In this document: one piece after another, positions 1-7,065 of the stretch
Numbering within the stretch: the stretch's first letter is position 1
How the letters are laid out: every line of letters starts with the position of its first letter
Assembly: GCA_028276205.1 (NCBI GenBank)
Contig: JAPYWU010000043.1
Location: forward strand, 1-9,685
Direction: 5' to 3'
DNA from: Dictyoglomaceae bacterium
GTDB taxonomy: Bacteria; Dictyoglomota; Dictyoglomia; Dictyoglomales; Dictyoglomaceae
Length of the DNA stretch: 9,685 nt
The notes under the pieces: model-generated
The model's input: the letters and a program-made list of their open reading frames with translations, nothing else
Databases searched by the model: none
What the model was told of the DNA's origin: nothing
Position numbers and translations under genes: made by a program

Positions 1-1
1 T

Positions 2-721
2 ATAGAAAAACTATTACAAAAAGGTGTAATAATTACAGATACCTCAAAACTTATAAATAATCTGATTGACTCAGGAAAAAAGGTACTATTTGAAGCTGCA
101 CAAGGCACTCTTCTTGATATTTATTATGGTACATATCCTTACGTCACTTCTTCTTTTACCATATCAGGAGGAGTATGCGTAGGAGCTGGAATAGGACCTC
201 AAAAGATTAAAAAAATAATAGGTGTAATAAAAGGATATACATCCCGAGTTGGAGAAGGACCATTTCCAAGCGAAATTCATGACTCTATAGCAGAATATAT
301 AAGAGAGAAGGGACAGGAATACGGTACAGTAACCAGAAGACCTCGCCGTGTTGGCTGGCTGGATTTTGTAGCATTACGATATGCAAAAAGAATAAACAAC
401 TTTACAAGCATTGCTATTACTAAATTAGATGTGTTGAGTGGTCTTGAGAAATTAAAGGTTGTAGTAGGATATAGATATAAAGGAAAAATAATTGATGAAT
501 TTCCTTACTCTTTAAACGTATTAAAAAATTGTGAACCTATTTTTGAAGAGCTTCCAGGATGGAAAGAAAATCTTTTAGGAATATTAGACATTTCAAAATT
601 ACCTCAAAATACTATTAAATATTTAGAAAAGATTGAAAAGGAGTTAGATACAAAAGTCGAAATAATAGGAACAGGGCCCGAAAGAAATGACGTAATTATA
701 GTAAAAGATCCTTGGGAATAG
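2..721 (+). CDS. purA: Adenylosuccinate synthetase, C-terminal part (5' end outside window)
   Basis: Joins IMP and L-aspartate using GTP to give adenylosuccinate, the first committed step from IMP to AMP, in the cytoplasm. The frame is open from the window edge for 239 codons to TAG at 719-721, roughly the last 55% of a protein usually about 430 residues long. Family landmarks appear in order: FEAAQGTLLDI (from about nt 89), TYPYVTSS, GPFPSE (IMP and metal-binding region), the R-rich loop near nt 323-352, the GW-L-D motif after it, ITKLDVL (guanine recognition), and a C-terminal STGP-like motif read here as GTGPER. In the loop that usually reads TTGRxRR, this protein has V, T, R, R, P, R, R, so the usual Gly is Arg. 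The next gene starts 4 nt after the stop, suggesting co-transcription. Identity is very secure; the start lies upstream of the window. Confidence 0.97.
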   Translation: MEKLLQKGVIITDTSKLINNLIDSGKKVLFEAAQGTLLDIYYGTYPYVTSSFTISGGVCVGAGIGPQKIKKIIGVIKGYTSRVGEGPFPSEIHDSIAEYIREKGQEYGTVTRRPRRVGWLDFVALRYAKRINNFTSIAITKLDVLSGLEKLKVVVGYRYKGKIIDEFPYSLNVLKNCEPIFEELPGWKENLLGILDISKLPQNTIKYLEKIEKELDTKVEIIGTGPERNDVIIVKDPWE

Positions 722-725
722 GCAG

Positions 726-1190
726 ATGGAAATAGTAAGTAAATCTTCGGAACATACATATAAAATCGGTAAAATTATCGGTGAAAAGTTAAAACCAAGA
801 GATATTTTAGCATTAATAGGTGATTTAGGAAGCGGTAAAACTACCTTTGTTAAAGGATTAGCTGAAGGATTGGATATTAAAAATCCAATAAATTCTCCTT
901 CTTTTTTGATAATAAAAGAATACAAAGGTAAATATCCATTCCTTCATATAGATGTCTATCGTCTGAAAAATCCTGAAATAGAACTTTTCAATATTGGTTT
1001 TGAAGAGTATCTTAAGGATGACTACATTATTGCCATAGAATGGGCTGATAGAATTTTGAGTTACTTACCTGATAATAGGCTTGAAGTTGAATTTTTTCAT
1101 ATTGGTAATGCTGAAAGAAAAATAATATTCAGACCTAAAGGTGAAAGATATAAAAATCTCATAGAGGAGCTTAAAGAATGTTTATCTTAA
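726..1190 (+). CDS. tsaE: tRNA t6A37 biosynthesis ATPase TsaE (YjeE family)
   Basis: P-loop ATPase that works with TsaB and TsaD in transferring threonylcarbamoyl from TC-AMP to A37 of ANN-decoding tRNAs. It is thought to reset the TsaB-TsaD complex. At 154 residues it has the normal family length. Visible motifs are a Walker A GDLGSGKTT (residues 32-40), an S-P-S-F switch-like segment (57-60), HIDVYRL (74-80) with the Walker B-type Asp76, and IEWADR (104-109), all diagnostic of the family. ATG 726 begins 4 nt after the purA stop. The Shine-Dalgarno is weak (a GGGA inside the purA end), so translational coupling to purA is likely. Its last 13 nt overlap the start of tsaB. Confidence 0.96.
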   Translation: MEIVSKSSEHTYKIGKIIGEKLKPRDILALIGDLGSGKTTFVKGLAEGLDIKNPINSPSFLIIKEYKGKYPFLHIDVYRLKNPEIELFNIGFEEYLKDDYIIAIEWADRILSYLPDNRLEVEFFHIGNAERKIIFRPKGERYKNLIEELKECLS

Positions 1191-1876
1191 GTATAAACAC
1201 AGCATCCAATAAGAGCAATATTGTTTTTTGGAAAGACGGAGAAATTTACGAGCTTTTTTATTCTACTAATTCCAGAACATATGGTGAGACATTAACGAAT
1301 AATTTAAGAGATCTTCTAAATAAATCAAAATGGAATTTAAAAGATGTAGATATTTTCAGTGTAGTCACAGGACCAGGATCGTTTACAGGTCTAAGAATAG
1401 GAGTAGTTACTATTAAAACTTTAGCTCAAATCTATAAAAAACCAACTGTTGGAATCTCATATTTAGAGGCCTTAGCCTTTCAGACTTCTTTCAAAGGATT
1501 AAAAGTACCAGTTATGTCTGCAAGAAAGGGAGAAGTACATGCAGGTTTTTATATAGATGAAGATCCCATCTATCCTGAAGATGTTTATTCATACAATACA
1601 TTTCTTAGCCTGCTAAATAAATTTAGTAAAGATAATCCTACAATTATAATTGGAGGTATATCTGAAGATCTAAAATTATTACTTCCTCAAAATATAATAT
1701 CTACGTCAGAATTTCTAAACTCAATCAGAGGAGAAACCCTCGTATACATTACATTGAAGAAATATCAAAAGGGAGATATCAAAGATTATTTAACTCTACT
1801 TCCTGATTACAGGCAAAAATCAAGTGCAGAAATTAATTGGGAGAAAAAACATGAAAGAACAGGATCAAAAAACTGA
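1178..1876 (+). CDS. tsaB: tRNA t6A37 biosynthesis scaffold TsaB (YeaZ family)
   Basis: Inactive actin-fold (ASKHA) paralogue of TsaD that dimerises with it and is needed for t6A formation. The 232-residue protein starts FILSINTAS, the degenerate phosphate-binding strand. It carries the family signature GPGSFTGLR at residues 65-73 and SARKGEVHAGFY at 114-125 (usually DARRGEVY). It lacks the HxxxH metal site found in TsaD, which separates the two. ATG 1178 lies inside the tsaE end with GAGGAG at 1164-1169, 8 nt upstream, so the 13-nt overlap is real. The 3' end overlaps rimI by 26 nt. The C-terminal third is variable in this family, and little can be said about it here. Confidence 0.95.
   Translation: MFILSINTASNKSNIVFWKDGEIYELFYSTNSRTYGETLTNNLRDLLNKSKWNLKDVDIFSVVTGPGSFTGLRIGVVTIKTLAQIYKKPTVGISYLEALAFQTSFKGLKVPVMSARKGEVHAGFYIDEDPIYPEDVYSYNTFLSLLNKFSKDNPTIIIGGISEDLKLLLPQNIISTSEFLNSIRGETLVYITLKKYQKGDIKDYLTLLPDYRQKSSAEINWEKKHERTGSKN
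1839..1843 (+). promoter_or_regulatory. Ribosome binding site fixing the rimI start
   Basis: GGGAG sits 7 nt before ATG 1851. An earlier in-frame GTG at 1824 has no comparable purine-rich site in front of it, and the nine extra residues do not belong to the GNAT domain. ATG 1851 is therefore preferred. Confidence 0.7.
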
Positions 1877-2324
1877 ATTAGATATAGAAATAAGACCCAT
1901 GAAATTTGAAGACATAGATGCTGTTGATGAAATAAATAGGTTATCTTTCTCTAATCCTTGGAGTAGAGAAAGTTTTGAAAGAGAATTAACATCTAATAAA
2001 ATCGCAAGATATTTTGTGGCTGTTTACAATGAAAAAATTGTTGGATTTGTAGGGCTTTGGATTATATTTCAAGAAGCCCAAATAACAACAATAGCGGTAC
2101 ATCCTGATTATAGAGGGAAAAAAATCGGAGATAGATTATTGGATTTTGTTATAGAATATTGTCTCAAAAATCAGGTTAGAAATATAATCTTAGAAGTTAG
2201 AGTATCCAATACCATTGCCCAAAATCTATATTATAAAAAAGGTTTTCAAAAGATAGGTGTTAGAAAATGGTATTATAAAGATGGAGAAGATGCCTTAGTA
2301 ATGGTAAAAAAACTATTTCTTTGA
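1851..2324 (+). CDS. rimI: Ribosomal protein bS18 N-alpha-acetyltransferase RimI (GNAT family)
   Basis: Acetyl-CoA-dependent N-terminal acetyltransferase. The RimI family is known for acetylating ribosomal protein S18, and its gene is often found beside tsaB and tsaD. From ATG 1851 the protein has 157 residues, normal for RimI. IRPMKFEDIDAV (14-25) is the N-terminal GNAT strand. NPWSRESF (35-42) is typical of RimI. ITTIAVHPDYRGKKIG (78-93) is the acetyl-CoA loop, with Lys at the position that is often Gly (R-x-x-G-x-G). LEVRVSN (114-120) supplies the probable catalytic Glu115, and LYYKKGF (126-132) the Tyr. The gene overlaps tsaB by 26 nt and ends 9 nt before tsaD. The family is certain; the precise substrate is inferred from sequence type and context. 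Confidence 0.92.
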   Translation: MKEQDQKTELDIEIRPMKFEDIDAVDEINRLSFSNPWSRESFERELTSNKIARYFVAVYNEKIVGFVGLWIIFQEAQITTIAVHPDYRGKKIGDRLLDFVIEYCLKNQVRNIILEVRVSNTIAQNLYYKKGFQKIGVRKWYYKDGEDALVMVKKLFL

Positions 2325-2333
2325 GGGAAACTA

Positions 2334-3338
2334 ATGATAACAATTGGAATTGAAACCTCTTGTGATGAGACAAGTATAGCTTTAGTAGAAGATGGAAATA
2401 AGATTTTAAGCAATATAGTTTCATCGCAAATAGATATTCATAAAATATATGGAGGGGTAGTTCCAGAAGTTGCATCAAGGCTTCATGTAGAGGTTATAAA
2501 CAAGCTTATTGATGTGGCCTTAGAAAAAGCAAATTTAAGGTTTAAAGATATAGATTTAATTGCTGTCACTCATGGTCCTGGCTTAATTGGATCTTTATGG
2601 GTAGGAATAATGGTAGGAAAAACCTTATCTTTAGCATTAGAAAAACCAATTGTTGGAGTAAATCATCTTGAAGGACATATATTTGCCAACTTCTTGAGAG
2701 AAGATCCTCCCATATTTCCATTCATATCTCTCATAATATCAGGAGGACACACAGAATATCTTTTAGTGGAGGGAATAAGAAAGTATAAATTATTAGGACA
2801 AACCTTGGATGATGCTGCTGGAGAAGCTTTTGATAAAGTAGCAAGAATATTAGGATTAAGCTATCCTGGTGGTCCAGAAATAGAAAGATTAGCAAAAAAA
2901 GGAAACCCAGTTTTTAATCTTCCTAAGATAAAATGCGATAGAGACTTAGATATAAGCTTTAGTGGATTAAAAACAGCCATATTGTATCTCGTAAGGGATT
3001 TAAAAAATGCTGGAAAAGAAATTCCGGTAGCAGATATAGCTGCCTCTTTTCAGAAAAGGGTAGTAGAAGAATTAATCGAAAGAGCACTAATAGCTGTAAA
3101 AAAATTTAAAATTAATACCTTAGTACTTTCTGGTGGTGTTGTAGCAAATAGTTATTTACAAGAAATGTTTAAAAAAATATCTGAAGAGGAAAATATAAAA
3201 CTCTATCTTCCTCCAAAAGAGCTATGTACTGATAATGCAGCTATGGTTGCTTCCGCAGGATATTATCTCTATAAAAATGGATATGTAAATGATCTTACCT
3301 TATCAGCTATTCCAGATCTACCCTTGGGAGGTAGTTAA
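2334..3338 (+). CDS. tsaD: tRNA N6-threonylcarbamoyladenosine transferase TsaD (Kae1/Gcp/YgjD family)
   Basis: Catalytic subunit that transfers threonylcarbamoyl to N6 of A37 in ANN-decoding tRNAs, using TC-AMP made by TsaC/Sua5, which is not in this window. At 334 residues it is full length. Motifs in order: IGIETSCDETS (4-14), THGPGLIGSLWVG (79-91), the metal-binding HLEGH (His111 and His115), ISGGHTE (135-141), LDDAAGEAFDK (158-168), FSGLKT (209-214), LSGGVVANS (265-273) and CTDNAAM (298-304) with metal ligand Asp300. GAGGG at 2323-2327 is 6 nt before ATG. The stop overlaps the next start by one base (TAATG), and a GGGAGG at 3326-3331 inside the tsaD end serves that next gene. All recognised catalytic residues are present. 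Confidence 0.98.
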   Translation: MITIGIETSCDETSIALVEDGNKILSNIVSSQIDIHKIYGGVVPEVASRLHVEVINKLIDVALEKANLRFKDIDLIAVTHGPGLIGSLWVGIMVGKTLSLALEKPIVGVNHLEGHIFANFLREDPPIFPFISLIISGGHTEYLLVEGIRKYKLLGQTLDDAAGEAFDKVARILGLSYPGGPEIERLAKKGNPVFNLPKIKCDRDLDISFSGLKTAILYLVRDLKNAGKEIPVADIAASFQKRVVEELIERALIAVKKFKINTLVLSGGVVANSYLQEMFKKISEEENIKLYLPPKELCTDNAAMVASAGYYLYKNGYVNDLTLSAIPDLPLGGS

Positions 3339-4363
3339 TGAAAAATTTGAACAGTACCCTTAAATCAGGGTTAAAATTTTCCATAATAATAAGTGTAACT
3401 ATTTTTGTAATTATCTTAATTTTTACTACCGATTCAAGAACTTGGAACGCTTTGCTTACCCTTAAATGGAATTATGTCTTATATGTTCTGCTACTTAATT
3501 TTTTAAGTTGGATATTTGCAGCAATTAGATACAAAATTCTTATAAAAGGCTTGGAAGGAGTAAATATAAAATTAATAGAGGCCTTACAGATACACCTTGC
3601 TTATTATTTTGCATCAAGTATAACCCCTACATCAGCAGGTGGCGAACCCTTAGAAATATACCTTCTTTCTAAGAAAAATATTAAAGTTGGACAAGCAACA
3701 GCATTGAGTCTTTTTAGATATGTCATTAATTCACTAACTTTTGCTATCTCTTCACCTATTGTAATATATTTTTATTCTTATCTTTTTCCTCAACAACTAA
3801 TTAAAAGATTAGTTCAATACAGTGCTTTACTCTTTTTCTTAGTTGTTGCAGGTTTCATATTTGCCCTATATAAACCAAGACCTATTATAAGATTCATTGC
3901 TTATATTCTTCTCAAATTAAGAAAGCTCCCCTTTCTATCCAAAATACATCCTTATAAAATCTTGAGAGTTGTTAATAATACCGTAAAAGATTTTCATAGC
4001 ACTCTTTGGATTTTTATAAAAGATAAAAAACTTACTATGCTTGGCTTTTTCTTATTCAACCTTCTTTCTTGGTTTACCTATTTTTTAATAGCCCCAGTCC
4101 TTATGATGGGTTTCCATTTAAAAGTTAATATAATCTCAGTAGTTTTAGTACAAATTCCAATCTTTTTCTTAATGTTTTATGTTCCCACACCAGGAGGAAG
4201 TGGGGTCATTGAAATTCTTCTTTCCCTTGCCTTTGCCCCTTTTGTGCCCAAGTATATATTGGGAATTTATATAATATTATGGCGAACATTTACCCATTAT
4301 ATAACATTATTAGCTGGTGCCTTTGACTTCCTATACGTCCTTGGTATCAAAAACTGGGAATAA
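3338..4363 (+). CDS. Flippase-like integral membrane protein (LPG synthase TM / UPF0104 family)
   Basis: A 341-residue, strongly hydrophobic protein with about seven or eight predicted membrane segments (roughly residues 13-31, 45-66, 83-97, 125-148, 160-178, 233-258, 262-283 and 305-328). SSITPTSAGGEPLE (93-106) and YVPTPGGSGVIE (281-292) match the paired P-T-x-x-G-G-E and P-x-P-G-G-x-G signatures of the family that includes the membrane half of MprF and YbhN/AglD-like proteins. These are associated with lipid or glycolipid flipping and export. There is no soluble aminoacyl-transfer domain, so it is not a complete MprF. It starts at the tsaD stop with GGGAGG 6 nt upstream and is followed 25 nt later by two glycosyltransferases. 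A role in moving their lipid-linked product is a reasonable inference from context; the substrate is unknown. Confidence 0.85.
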   Translation: MKNLNSTLKSGLKFSIIISVTIFVIILIFTTDSRTWNALLTLKWNYVLYVLLLNFLSWIFAAIRYKILIKGLEGVNIKLIEALQIHLAYYFASSITPTSAGGEPLEIYLLSKKNIKVGQATALSLFRYVINSLTFAISSPIVIYFYSYLFPQQLIKRLVQYSALLFFLVVAGFIFALYKPRPIIRFIAYILLKLRKLPFLSKIHPYKILRVVNNTVKDFHSTLWIFIKDKKLTMLGFFLFNLLSWFTYFLIAPVLMMGFHLKVNIISVVLVQIPIFFLMFYVPTPGGSGVIEILLSLAFAPFVPKYILGIYIILWRTFTHYITLLAGAFDFLYVLGIKNWE

Positions 4364-4388
4364 AAAAATAAAAAGAGGTGAATCTTAA

Positions 4389-5429
4389 ATGATGAATACA
4401 AAAATAAAAGTAAACATAATATTTAAGCCTGGTATACCATCTGCAAGAACAAAAGGTGGTGGAGATCAGACTGCTTGTAAGATGCTATATGAAGCCCTTA
4501 AAAAAAGAAATGATATAGAAGTCTATTATAATGGCCCTATCAAAGAAGGACCTTATGATATTCTTCATTTCCATTCCTTAGGAGATGTCTTCTTTAAATA
4601 CTTAAAGAAAGAAAACAAAAGTAAAATCGTATTTACAGCTCATGTAATAGCAGATACTATGTTAGGTAGTGCTTTATTAGCTGAAAAATGGAAAGGTCTT
4701 TTTTCCCAATATCTTCTTCTCTTTTATAATCAGGCAGATGTAGTTATCGCTGTCTCCCCATTAGAGGTAGAAAAATTAAAAGAAATGGGAGTAAAAACTA
4801 AGATTGTTTTCATACCAAATGGTGTAGACTTAAGCTTATTTAAAAAAGATGAAAATTTAAGAAGAAAGACAAGAGAAGAATTTAATATAAAAGAGGATGA
4901 TATTGTACTTTTAAGTGTTGGTCACATGATAAAAAGAAAAGGTTTTGATACTTTTGCAAAAATGGCTGAAAGATTGCCTCAATATAAATTTGTTTGGGTA
5001 GGTGGTATTCCGTTCTCCTTCTTAAGTGGAGGATATTCTGAAATAAAGAAAATTATTAAAAATCCTCCAGAAAATCTAATTTTGCCTGGTCCATGTCCTC
5101 ATGATGAACTTAACAAATTTTATAACATGGCTGATATTTTCTTTTTCCCATCAAGACAAGAAAATTTTAGTATTGCTGTTCTTGAAGCATCAGCTGTAGG
5201 CTTGCCTCTACTTTTAAGAGATTTGGAAGAATACAAAGAACCTTTATCACCCTATTATATGTCAGGTACAGAAGAAACTTTTCAAGAAAAGATACAACTT
5301 CTTGCTGAAAATAAAGACTTAAGAGAAGAATACTCTAAAAAAGCATTAAAAATTGCTGAAAAATACAATATAGAAAGAGTTGCTGATGAAACAGTAAAGG
5401 TATATAAAGAGATATTAAATCTATCATGA
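4389..5429 (+). CDS. GT4-family glycosyltransferase, possibly second sugar of a diglycosyl lipid
   Basis: Retaining GT-B enzyme of 346 residues. The N-terminal acceptor half includes KGGGDQTA (22-29), replacing the usual glycine-rich loop, and LHFHSLGD (59-66). The donor half has IPNGVD (142-147), SVGHMIKRKGFD (176-187) and the GT4 E-x7-E motif in QENFSIAVLE (Glu258 and Glu266). It has no signal peptide or obvious transmembrane helix, so it is probably cytoplasmic or membrane-associated. Its length and the pattern around PCPHDELNKFYNMADI recall short diglycosyl-diacylglycerol synthases such as CpoA and the A. laidlawii DGS type, but this is from memory. Start choice: AGAGGTG at 4374-4380 precedes ATG 4389; a second ATG follows at 4392. 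The stop overlaps the next gene by 4 nt (ATGA). GT4 membership is firm; sugar and acceptor are unproven. Confidence 0.85.
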   Translation: MMNTKIKVNIIFKPGIPSARTKGGGDQTACKMLYEALKKRNDIEVYYNGPIKEGPYDILHFHSLGDVFFKYLKKENKSKIVFTAHVIADTMLGSALLAEKWKGLFSQYLLLFYNQADVVIAVSPLEVEKLKEMGVKTKIVFIPNGVDLSLFKKDENLRRKTREEFNIKEDDIVLLSVGHMIKRKGFDTFAKMAERLPQYKFVWVGGIPFSFLSGGYSEIKKIIKNPPENLILPGPCPHDELNKFYNMADIFFFPSRQENFSIAVLEASAVGLPLLLRDLEEYKEPLSPYYMSGTEETFQEKIQLLAENKDLREEYSKKALKIAEKYNIERVADETVKVYKEILNLS

Positions 5430-6598
5430 AAATAGCATTCTTTACTAATAACTATTTACCAAATACAGGAGGAGCTGCTATAGCTGTAGAAAGTTATAGA
5501 GAAGCTTTAGAAAAGCTTGGTCATGAAGTTCATGTATTTGCCCCAAAATACCCACCATGGTTTCCTAAATACAAAGAAGACAAAGACAAACATATAATAA
5601 GATTTCCATCTATTGCATTAAGATTTATAACACCTCAACCATTACCTCTATATTTTTCTTTCTTGGTAGAAGATTATTTCAGAAAACAAAATTTTGATAT
5701 TGTTCATTCACATCATCCCTTTGTAATAGGAAAAACTGCCCTTAAACTTGCTAAAAAATATAACAAACCAATTGTTTTTACCCATCATACTCAATACCAT
5801 AAATATGTGCATTATATTCCCATAATACCCCAAACTATAACCTCCAAAATTGCCATAAAAGAAAGTGTAAAATACTCTAATCAAGTAGATCTTGTAATTG
5901 CACCCACAAAAGAAATTAAAGATATGATCATTAATTTTGGTGTAAAAACAAGAATAGAAGTTATACCTACAGGTATAGATTTTTCTTTATGGGAAAAACC
6001 TATCCCTAAAGATTTTTTAGACAATTTTCCATGGAAGGACAAAAAAATATTACTTTATGCTGGAAGACTTGCAAAAGAGAAAAATCTTGAATTTTTAATT
6101 CAAGCCCTTTCAAGATTATTAAAAGAGAGAGATGATGTCGTATTTTTAATTGTTGGCGATGGTGAAGAAAGAAAAAACCTGGAAAATCTTACAGAAAAGT
6201 TAGAAATAAAAGATAAGGTTATCTTCTTAGGATGGCATCCAAGAGAAGAGCTAATTTATTATTATAAAATAGCTCATATATTCGTTTTTGCGTCCACTAC
6301 AGAAACCCAAGGTTTAGTCACCTTAGAAGCTATGGCAGGAGGATGTGCTGTTGTAGCAGTAGAAGCTCCAGGCACAATAAGTTTAGTAGAAGATGGCAAA
6401 GAAGGTTTATTAGCAAAAGAAGATTACAACGATTTCTATCAAAAAGTTCTATATCTTCTTAATAATGAACCACTTCTACATGATATGAAAAAAAATGCAA
6501 TTAAGAAGGCTGTTCAGTTTTCGATAATAGAAAGTGCAAAGAAATTGGAAGAATTATATAAAGAACTCATAAAAAACAAAGAAAAAACTAAAAAATAG
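5426..6598 (+). CDS. GT4-family glycosyltransferase, likely diacylglycerol glucosyltransferase type
   Basis: A 390-residue GT-B enzyme. FFTNNYLPNTGGAAIAVE (5-22) holds the N-terminal glycine loop, HSHHPF (94-99) and FTHHTQYHKY (118-127) the acceptor-side histidines, IPTGID (180-185) the linker, and YAGRLAKEKN (211-220) the donor phosphate-binding region. TETQGLVTLEAM (292-303) carries E-x7-E (Glu293 and Glu301). The T-E-T-Q-G form with HSHHPF resembles monoglycosyl-diacylglycerol synthases of the alMGS, BgsB and LafA group, so UDP- or NDP-sugar transfer to diacylglycerol is the best guess. The basic tail KNKEKTKK could aid membrane contact. Its ATG overlaps the previous stop as ATGA and lacks a clear Shine-Dalgarno, implying translational coupling. 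It is the last gene of the long operon, followed by a terminator-like hairpin. Family certain, substrate inferred. Confidence 0.87.
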   Translation: MKIAFFTNNYLPNTGGAAIAVESYREALEKLGHEVHVFAPKYPPWFPKYKEDKDKHIIRFPSIALRFITPQPLPLYFSFLVEDYFRKQNFDIVHSHHPFVIGKTALKLAKKYNKPIVFTHHTQYHKYVHYIPIIPQTITSKIAIKESVKYSNQVDLVIAPTKEIKDMIINFGVKTRIEVIPTGIDFSLWEKPIPKDFLDNFPWKDKKILLYAGRLAKEKNLEFLIQALSRLLKERDDVVFLIVGDGEERKNLENLTEKLEIKDKVIFLGWHPREELIYYYKIAHIFVFASTTETQGLVTLEAMAGGCAVVAVEAPGTISLVEDGKEGLLAKEDYNDFYQKVLYLLNNEPLLHDMKKNAIKKAVQFSIIESAKKLEELYKELIKNKEKTKK

Positions 6599-6616
6599 TA
6601 GAATAATTAGAAATAT

Positions 6617-6640
6617 TGGCGAATATTTGCCATTTTTTTA
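6617..6640 (+). terminator. Weak rho-independent terminator after the glycosyltransferase genes
   Basis: TGGCGA and TTGCCA pair as a 6-bp stem (one G-T wobble) around an ATAT loop and are followed by seven T. It lies 18 nt after the last stop codon of the operon and before the groES promoter. The stem is short, so read-through into groES is possible. Confidence 0.6.
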
Positions 6641-6652
6641 CATATTTTCCTG

Positions 6653-6682
6653 TTGAATAGATATTAAAAGTTAATATATATT
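6653..6682 (+). promoter_or_regulatory. Predicted sigma-70-type promoter of groES-groEL
   Basis: TTGAAT (6653-6658, 4 of 6 to the -35 consensus) and TATATT (6677-6682, 5 of 6 to the -10 consensus) are separated by 18 nt. Transcription would begin near 6689, a few bases before the CIRCE element, the usual layout for HrcA-repressed promoters. The surrounding DNA is very AT-rich, so other -10 choices such as TATATA at 6675 are possible. Confidence 0.5.
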
Positions 6683-6692
6683 TATTTTGGTT

Positions 6693-6719
6693 TTAGCACT
6701 CATCTATTTAGATTGCTAA
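6693..6719 (+). promoter_or_regulatory. CIRCE element (HrcA operator) with one mismatch
   Basis: The left arm TTAGCACTC (6693-6701) is a perfect match to consensus. A spacer of exactly 9 nt (6702-6710) is followed by GATTGCTAA (6711-6719), which differs from GAGTGCTAA by one base. It lies between the probable transcription start and the groES ribosome binding site, so HrcA binding would block the chaperonin operon at normal temperature and release it on heat shock. hrcA itself is not in the window. Confidence 0.93.
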
Positions 6720-6730
6720 TAAAATTATGA

Positions 6731-6737
6731 AAGGAGG
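6731..6737 (+). promoter_or_regulatory. Strong ribosome binding site for the groES GTG start
   Basis: AAGGAGG lies 9 nt before GTG 6747. This supports the GTG start, which gives the conserved KLRPIGDRV N-terminus directly. No ATG occurs in that frame near it. Confidence 0.85.
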
Positions 6738-6746
6738 TCGAGACTT

Positions 6747-7037
6747 GTGAAATTGCGTCCTATTGGTGATCGCGTAGTGGTTAAGGTTATTGAGCAAGAA
6801 GAAAAAACAAAAGGAGGTATTGTTCTTCCTGACACCGCAAAAGAAAAACCACAGCAAGGAAAAGTAATAGCAGTAGGTACTGGCAGAATCCTTGATAATG
6901 GTCAAAAAGTTCCATTAGAAATCAAAGAGGGAGATAGAGTTATCTTTGCAAAATATGCTGGTACTGAAGTAAAAATTGAAGGTGAAGAATATCTCATTCT
7001 TAGTGAGAGAGATATTTTAGCGGTAATTGAAGAATAA
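6747..7037 (+). CDS. groES: Co-chaperonin GroES (Hsp10)
   Basis: Heptameric lid of the GroEL folding chamber in the cytoplasm. The 96 residues are the normal length and fully collinear with the family: KLRPIGDRVVVKV at the N-terminus, the mobile loop that contacts GroEL around residues 17-34 (KTKGGIVLPDTA), GKVIAVGTG (38-46), GDRVIFAKYAGTEVK (62-76) and the C-terminal YLILSERDILAVIE. It begins with GTG behind a consensus ribosome binding site. It is controlled by the promoter and CIRCE element upstream and is followed by groEL after a 28-nt gap with its own strong ribosome binding site, so the two form a classic bicistronic heat-shock operon. Confidence 0.98.
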   Translation: MKLRPIGDRVVVKVIEQEEKTKGGIVLPDTAKEKPQQGKVIAVGTGRILDNGQKVPLEIKEGDRVIFAKYAGTEVKIEGEEYLILSERDILAVIEE

Positions 7038-7065
7038 AAAATAATTAAAAAAGGAGGGAGAGAAT

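Noticed and set aside
644..925. Open frame on the - strand across the purA-tsaE junction
   Set aside because: It is antisense to two conserved genes and shows no family motif. The frames at 2260-2478 and 6708-6905 on the - strand fail for the same reason.
1824..1850. Upstream GTG start for rimI
   Set aside because: It adds nine residues outside the GNAT domain, lacks a Shine-Dalgarno, and lengthens the overlap with tsaB. ATG 1851 has GGGAG at good spacing.
3338..4363. Full MprF lysyl-phosphatidylglycerol synthase
   Set aside because: Only the membrane domain is present. At 341 residues there is no C-terminal aminoacyl-transferase domain, and the next gene is a glycosyltransferase.
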